A DNA stretch of 64,000 bases from Salivita marina (GTDB taxonomy: Bacteria > Pseudomonadota > Gammaproteobacteria > Pseudomonadales > Azotimanducaceae). Made by a program: the position numbers and the translations under genes. Below, one piece after another: positions 60,264 to 64,000 of this stretch. The stretch lies in assembly GCA_038144425.1 (NCBI GenBank), contig JAYQNS010000004.1, positions 248,001-312,000 on the forward strand. The letters are read 5' to 3'. The number at the start of each line of letters is the position of its first letter. Position 1 is the stretch's first letter. A model generated the notes under the pieces. It was not told where the DNA came from and ran no database searches. It saw only the letters and a program-made list of their open reading frames with translations.

Positions 60264-60865
60264 GAAGGCGTCCCCCAAAGGGCCAGTCCCAGATCCTTCA
60301 GCAACTGCGCCGTGGGGGCGAGGGGCAAGCCCATTACCCCCGTATAGCTGCCCTCAAGACGCGTTACGAAGATGCCCGCACGGCCCTGGATCCCGTAGGC
60401 GCCAGCCTTATCCTGCGGCTCGCCCGTCTCCCAGTAGGCTTCCGCTTCTCCAGCCTCGAGCATTCGAAAGGTCACCAAACTCCTATCCACCACGGACCGA
60501 GGCGCCTCGCCCTTGGGCAGCAACGCGACAGCCGTGAGCACTTCGTGGGTGCGACCCGACAGCTGCTGAAGCATCTTCAGGGCATCAGCGCGATCCCGGG
60601 GCTTTCCGAGCACCGCGCCGTCGAGCGCAACGATCGTATCGGCGGCGATCACCGGACGGTGATCCTCTGCCGCCCGGGCGCGAATGACCGCCCCCTTCCC
60701 AAGGGCAAGGCGGCGCACAAGCGCTTCCGGCTTTTCCCCCGCCGCCGGAGTCTCGTCGATGTCCGCGGGACGGGCTTCGCAAACCAACCCCAGCTGGGCA
60801 AGCAGCTCCACACGACGCGGGGACTGGGAGGCCAAAATGATGGGCGGTACAACGGGCGAAGTCAT
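60260..60865 (-). CDS. maf: Maf-family nucleoside triphosphate pyrophosphatase
   Basis: 201 aa from the ATG overlapping the mreD stop (ATGA). ILASQSPRRVELLAQLG, DIDETPAAGE, VIAADTIVALDGAVLGKPRD and GAYGIQGRAGIFVTRLEGSYTGVMGLPL are Maf signatures. Maf proteins hydrolyse dTTP/UTP or modified nucleotides; in E. coli YhdE, at this locus, prefers dTTP and UTP. It lies between mreD and rng as usual. Confidence 0.95.
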   Translation of the reverse strand: MTSPVVPPIILASQSPRRVELLAQLGLVCEARPADIDETPAAGEKPEALVRRLALGKGAVIRARAAEDHRPVIAADTIVALDGAVLGKPRDRADALKMLQQLSGRTHEVLTAVALLPKGEAPRSVVDRSLVTFRMLEAGEAEAYWETGEPQDKAGAYGIQGRAGIFVTRLEGSYTGVMGLPLAPTAQLLKDLGLALWGTPS

Positions 60866-61356
60866 AGGCTGGGCCCCAACCAGCGCCGGAGCGGTGCCAG
60901 CGCGCCGTACACCAGGGGCCAGCAAAGCGCGGTCACCACCGGTGTCCAAAGCATCGCGAAGCTGAGAGCCTGGCCCCGAGCAAGGCGCAGCAGCAGGGCC
61001 GCCAGCACCTCGGCCCCAAGCACGGTCAGAAACACAATGAGGGCCTGCTGCACCACGGAGTACATGCGCAAGCGCTGGTGTAGCGATAGCCCCGCCCAGG
61101 CGATCAGCACATAGGTCAGAGCGTGCTGCCCAAGCAAACTTCCGGTCAGGCTATCCACCAGCAACCCCGCGACCCAGGCACTCACCATACCCACCGCTTC
61201 TGGAGCGGTCATGACCCAAAACAGCAACACGAGCACGGCCCATTGGGGGCGGAACCACCCAAAGGCCGGAGGCGCCAGGGCGGGTAAGGCCACCGCCGTA
61301 AGGACCAGGGCCACCCCAAGGGTGAGCCAAAAAGCCAGGAGGGGCCGGGCGATCAT
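60862..61356 (-). CDS. mreD: Rod shape-determining protein MreD
   Basis: 164 aa integral membrane protein with about five helices (LTLGVALVLTAVALPAL, WAVLVLLFWVMTAPEAVGMVSAWVAGLLVDSLTGSLLGQHAL, VFLTVLGAEVLAALLLRL, VVTALCWPLVYGAL). GLLVDSLTGSLLGQHAL is the conserved block. It works in the elongasome with MreB, MreC, RodA and PBP2. Overlaps mreC and maf by 4 nt each. Confidence 0.93.
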   Translation of the reverse strand: MIARPLLAFWLTLGVALVLTAVALPALAPPAFGWFRPQWAVLVLLFWVMTAPEAVGMVSAWVAGLLVDSLTGSLLGQHALTYVLIAWAGLSLHQRLRMYSVVQQALIVFLTVLGAEVLAALLLRLARGQALSFAMLWTPVVTALCWPLVYGALAPLRRWLGPSL

Positions 61357-62219
61357 GATTCGGACGCCCGGGGCTCCGAAGCCAGAGGTCGGTCCCAGGG
61401 GGGACGCTTGCCGCCGGCCACGGACAACACCACCACGTCCTGAAGGCGCCGGAGCGGAGCCAAGGGCTCGGCGCGGACCGTCAAAAAGGCGTCGCTCGTA
61501 GAGCCTTCCACGGACAGCACTCGGGCCACGGGGTAGCCCGGCGGGAAGCGTCCTCCCAGGCCTGAGGTGACAAGCACATCTCCAAGGCGGATGTCGTCCT
61601 GGCTTGACAGATAGGGCAGGCTGAGAGGGGCGCCCGGGCCCTGCCCGTGAGCCAGGGCCCTTAGGCCATTGCGGAGGACCACCACGGGGGTGCTATGGGC
61701 GAGATCATCGATCAATAGCACCCGCGAAGAGAGGGCTCCCGTCTCGATAATCTGACCTACAAGCCCTTCGGCGCCGAGCACCGCATCGCCAAGGCCGATA
61801 CCCTGCCCATCCCCTCGATCCAGGATTAGCTGGCTTCGCCGAGGGTCGGGGGTCACGCCAATCACGGCCGCGAAGCGCTCCCGGCCCACCACCCGTTCCG
61901 CTGATCCCAGAAGCGCCCGAAGCCGGGCGTTCTCCGCCTCGAGGGCGGAAAGGCGCTGGAGGGCGATGGCTTGCCGGGAAAGCTCCTTGGCAAGGCGAGA
62001 GTTGTCTTCCGAGGTGGCACGCCACTGGGCAAAAACCGCCAGCCCCTCGTAAGGCAGGTGCGCCGTATAAATCAGGGGGCTAACAAGGGTCGCAAAAACC
62101 GTGCGGACCGTATCCAGGGCCGTGGTTCGGTGATCGACAATCACCAGGGCGAGAGAGAGTAGCGCCAGACCGAGCGCGCGATAGCCGGTGAAGGATCTCT
62201 CTACGAACAGCGCCTTAAT
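61353..62219 (-). CDS. mreC: Rod shape-determining protein MreC with an apparent ATT start codon
   Basis: 288 aa from an ATT codon. AGGAGG lies 7 nt before it, and the encoded start (M)KALFVERSFTGYRALGLALLSLALVIVDHRTT aligns with the conserved MreC N-terminus MKxLF and membrane helix. The codon before the site region is an in-frame TGA five codons upstream, so no ATG, GTG or TTG is available there; the next GTG lies inside the membrane helix and would remove it. A coiled coil (WRATSEDNSRLAKELSRQAIALQRLSALEAENARLRALLG) and the beta domains follow. MreC bridges MreB-MreD to PBP2. Confidence 0.88.
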   Translation of the reverse strand: MKALFVERSFTGYRALGLALLSLALVIVDHRTTALDTVRTVFATLVSPLIYTAHLPYEGLAVFAQWRATSEDNSRLAKELSRQAIALQRLSALEAENARLRALLGSAERVVGRERFAAVIGVTPDPRRSQLILDRGDGQGIGLGDAVLGAEGLVGQIIETGALSSRVLLIDDLAHSTPVVVLRNGLRALAHGQGPGAPLSLPYLSSQDDIRLGDVLVTSGLGGRFPPGYPVARVLSVEGSTSDAFLTVRAEPLAPLRRLQDVVVLSVAGGKRPPWDRPLASEPRASES

Positions 62220-62244
62220 GGGGATCCCTCCTCAGCAGCGACCC

Positions 62245-62269
62245 CGAGGGCCGCCCAAGCGCACCCTCG
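62245..62269 (-). other. Stem-loop between mreB and mreC
   Basis: A 6-bp stem CGAGGG / CCCTCG with a 13-nt loop starts immediately after the mreB stop and ends about 25 nt before the mreC start. No T-tract follows, so it is more likely an mRNA-processing or stability element (mreB is usually made in excess of mreC/D) than a full terminator. Confidence 0.4.
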
Positions 62270-63310
62270 CTATTCGCTGGCGAGCAGATCGAGGGTGCCA
62301 GCTGCATCCATGAGTTCCAGGGCCTTTCCGCCTCCCCGGGCTACGCAGGTGAGGGGATCCTCGGCGATGAGCACGGGCAAGCCCGTTTCCTCTGAGAGTA
62401 GCAGATCGAGGTCCCGGAGCATGGAGCCGCCGCCGGTAAGCACCATGCCCACCTCGGCGATATCCGAGGCGAGCTCTGGCGGAGTTTGTTCCAAGGCGCT
62501 TTTCACCGCCTGCACAATCATGGAAAGGGGTTCCTGAAGCGCTTCAAGAACGTCCCGGTTGGTAAGGGCGAAGCTTCGCGGCACGCCGGCCGCGAGGTTT
62601 CGGCCTCGAACGTCGATTTCCCGAACCTCGTCGCTGGGATAGGCAGAGCCGATCTCCTGCTTGATGCGTTCCGCCGTGGCATCCCCGATGAGGCTGCCCT
62701 GGGTGCGACGGACATAGGCAACAATGGCCTCGTCGAAGCGATCTCCCCCAACCCGGACCGATTCCGAGTAGACGATGCCATTCAGGGAAATCACGGCAAT
62801 TTCCGTGGTGCCCCCACCAATGTCGACCACCATGGTGCCGACGGCCTCGTGAACCGGGAGCCCCGCGCCGATGGCCGCCGCCATGGGCTCATCGATAAGC
62901 CAGACATCCCGGGCGCCCGCAGACAGGGCCGATTCCTTGATGGCCTTCCGCTCCACCGCCGTCGCCTTCCCGGGTACGCATATCAGCACGCGCGGGCTCG
63001 GGCGGATCATGGAATTCTGGTGCACCTTCGCGATGAAGTGCTTGAGCATTCGCTCCGTAACCTGGAAGTCGGCGATGACCCCATCCTTCAACGGGCGGAT
63101 AGCCGTGATGTTTCCCGGGGTGCGGCCCAGCATGCGCTTAGCATCGACCCCTACGGCGGCCACGGACTTTTGATTATTGTGCTGCCGGATCGCCACCACG
63201 GAGGGTTCATTGAGGACGATCCCCTCGTCCCGGACGTAGATCAGCGTGTTCGCCGTCCCCAGGTCGATGGAGAGATCTCTAGAAAATAACCCTCTGATGT
63301 TTTTGAACAT
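62270..63310 (-). CDS. mreB: Rod shape-determining protein MreB
   Basis: 346 aa actin homologue. DLSIDLGTANTLIYVRDEGIVLNEPSVVAI is phosphate 1, VVDIGGGTTEIAVISLNGIVYSESVRVGGD phosphate 2, and VLTGGGSMLRDLD the adenosine motif. It guides lateral wall synthesis. The leader before the ATG is AT-rich (AAATTAAAAA) with no clear ribosome binding site. It diverges from gatC across about 150 nt in which I see no confident promoter. Confidence 0.97.
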   Translation of the reverse strand: MFKNIRGLFSRDLSIDLGTANTLIYVRDEGIVLNEPSVVAIRQHNNQKSVAAVGVDAKRMLGRTPGNITAIRPLKDGVIADFQVTERMLKHFIAKVHQNSMIRPSPRVLICVPGKATAVERKAIKESALSAGARDVWLIDEPMAAAIGAGLPVHEAVGTMVVDIGGGTTEIAVISLNGIVYSESVRVGGDRFDEAIVAYVRRTQGSLIGDATAERIKQEIGSAYPSDEVREIDVRGRNLAAGVPRSFALTNRDVLEALQEPLSMIVQAVKSALEQTPPELASDIAEVGMVLTGGGSMLRDLDLLLSEETGLPVLIAEDPLTCVARGGGKALELMDAAGTLDLLASE

Positions 63311-63461
63311 TTTTTAATTTTTAGACCGGCCTAGGACACAGAAAAAACTGCTCGTCACTCTAGCAACGCCCACCCTGCTGAACAAGGAAAAACGTGGTAG
63401 CGTACGCCCCGCTTGGGCTAAGCCCGCCCACCCCAAAAAGCTGAATCGTTGGAACGCACCC

Positions 63462-63749
63462 ATGGCCCTGGACCCTGACGCCATCCGCCGCCTCGCGACC
63501 CTGTCCCGCCTTGCCTTAACGGACGACGAAGTTGCCGGCTATAGCGAATCTCTCTCGGACATTTTGACGGTCCTCGACCGCCTTAAGGGGCTTCCCGTGG
63601 ATGACGCCGCGCCCCTTGCGAGCCCCCTAGCCCTACCTCAGGCCCTGCGGCCCGACGACGCCAAGCCCGTGTTCGATCGGGAGACTTTCCAGGCCGGCGC
63701 CCCGGCCACGGACAGCGGCTTCTTCCTCGTCCCCAAGGTGCTGTCATGA
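63462..63749 (+). CDS. gatC: Asp/Glu-tRNA amidotransferase subunit C
   Basis: 95 aa. IRRLATLSRLALTDDEVAGYSESLSDILTVLDRLKGLPVDD and a C-terminal LRPDDAKPVFDRE with FFLVPKVLS are the GatC family pattern. It holds GatA and GatB together in the enzyme that converts mischarged Glu-tRNA(Gln) and/or Asp-tRNA(Asn). It overlaps gatA (ATGA) and diverges from mreB. Confidence 0.95.
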   Translation: MALDPDAIRRLATLSRLALTDDEVAGYSESLSDILTVLDRLKGLPVDDAAPLASPLALPQALRPDDAKPVFDRETFQAGAPATDSGFFLVPKVLS

Positions 63750-64000
63750 GCCTCGATACCCTGACCGCAATGCGCCGCGCCCTCGAGACCGGCGAGACCA
63801 CAGCTGCTGCCCTAACGGAGAAGGCCCTCGCCGCTGCTGAGGCCGACCGGGATCTGAACGCCTTCCTGCATATCGATCCCGCCCACGCCCGGGCTGCTGC
63901 GGAGGCCGCGGACGCCCGACGGCTGGCTGGAAAGGGTTCCGCATTAACGGGTATCCCCATGGCGGTGAAAGATATTTTCTGCAGCGAGGGTGACCCCACG
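63746..64000 (+). CDS. gatA: Asp/Glu-tRNA amidotransferase subunit A (N-terminal part, cut by window edge)
   Basis: 85 codons are visible with the frame open at the right edge. DLNAFLHIDPAHARAAAEAAD and GSALTGIPMAVKDIFCSEG match the amidase-signature enzyme; the Lys in GIPMAVKD is the first residue of the Ser-cisSer-Lys catalytic triad. The two serines lie beyond the window. The start overlaps gatC. Confidence 0.95.
   Translation, partial: MSLDTLTAMRRALETGETTAAALTEKALAAAEADRDLNAFLHIDPAHARAAAEAADARRLAGKGSALTGIPMAVKDIFCSEGDPT

Overview
The window is a dense, GC-rich stretch of chromosome with almost no spacer DNA. Many adjacent genes share ATGA, GTGA or TAATG stop/start overlaps. Gene content and order (ampD/nadC, tRNA-Thr, pilABCD, coaE, yacG, secA, the dcw cluster, rnpB, rsmI-lpoA-yraN-dolP, sspBA, petABC, rplM-rpsI, zapE, degS/algW, hisDG-murA-ibaG, the lpt/rpoN/ptsN block, pmbA, darP, tldD, yhdP, rng, maf, mreDCB, gatCA) match a conserved gammaproteobacterial backbone, most like the Pseudomonas/Chromatiales arrangement. 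I infer an aerobic, piliated, LPS-bearing, rod-shaped gammaproteobacterium, possibly Ectothiorhodospiraceae-like; the genus cannot be read from the sequence. I saw no prophage, insertion sequence, CRISPR array or defence island.

Layout: 1-4.5 kb holds a ROK sugar kinase (cut by the left edge), a BtuF-like binding protein, ampD, nadC and two unrecognised small or exported proteins. 4.5-9.5 kb is tRNA-Thr(CGT) and type IV pili (two pilins, PilB, PilC, PilD). 9.5-15 kb is coaE, yacG, argJ, secA and a DciA-like gene. 15-28.4 kb is the division/cell wall cluster, read from a clear sigma70 promoter beside four MraZ boxes at 10-bp spacing. 28.6-33.7 kb holds RNase P RNA, rsmI, lpoA, yraN, dolP, sspB and sspA. 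33.8-38.8 kb has the bc1 complex, rplM-rpsI and zapE. 38.9-44.1 kb has a DegS/AlgW protease, hisD, hisG, murA, ibaG and mlaC. 44.2-51.4 kb runs yrbG-kdsC-lptCAB-rpoN-hpf-ptsN-rapZ-HPr. 51.4-64 kb has pmbA, darP, tldD, yhdP, rng, maf, mreDCB and gatCA (gatA cut by the right edge).

Two themes stand out. First, the conserved blocks lack genes that normally sit inside them: murF, murG, murB, ddl and lpxC from the dcw region, mlaFEDB around mlaC, kdsD before kdsC, diaA after yraN, and hisC near hisD. The joins are clean and mostly overlapping, so the genes have moved or been lost rather than decayed in place. Second, five loci (murC/ftsQ, lpoA, yraN, darP/tldD, rng) show broken or fused frames, and every one is repaired by adding a single C/G to a short C/G run. 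This points to systematic homopolymer under-calling in the assembly, so the apparent MurC-FtsQ fusion and the pseudogenes should be treated as provisional. A further point is mreC, which appears to start at ATT behind a strong ribosome binding site.
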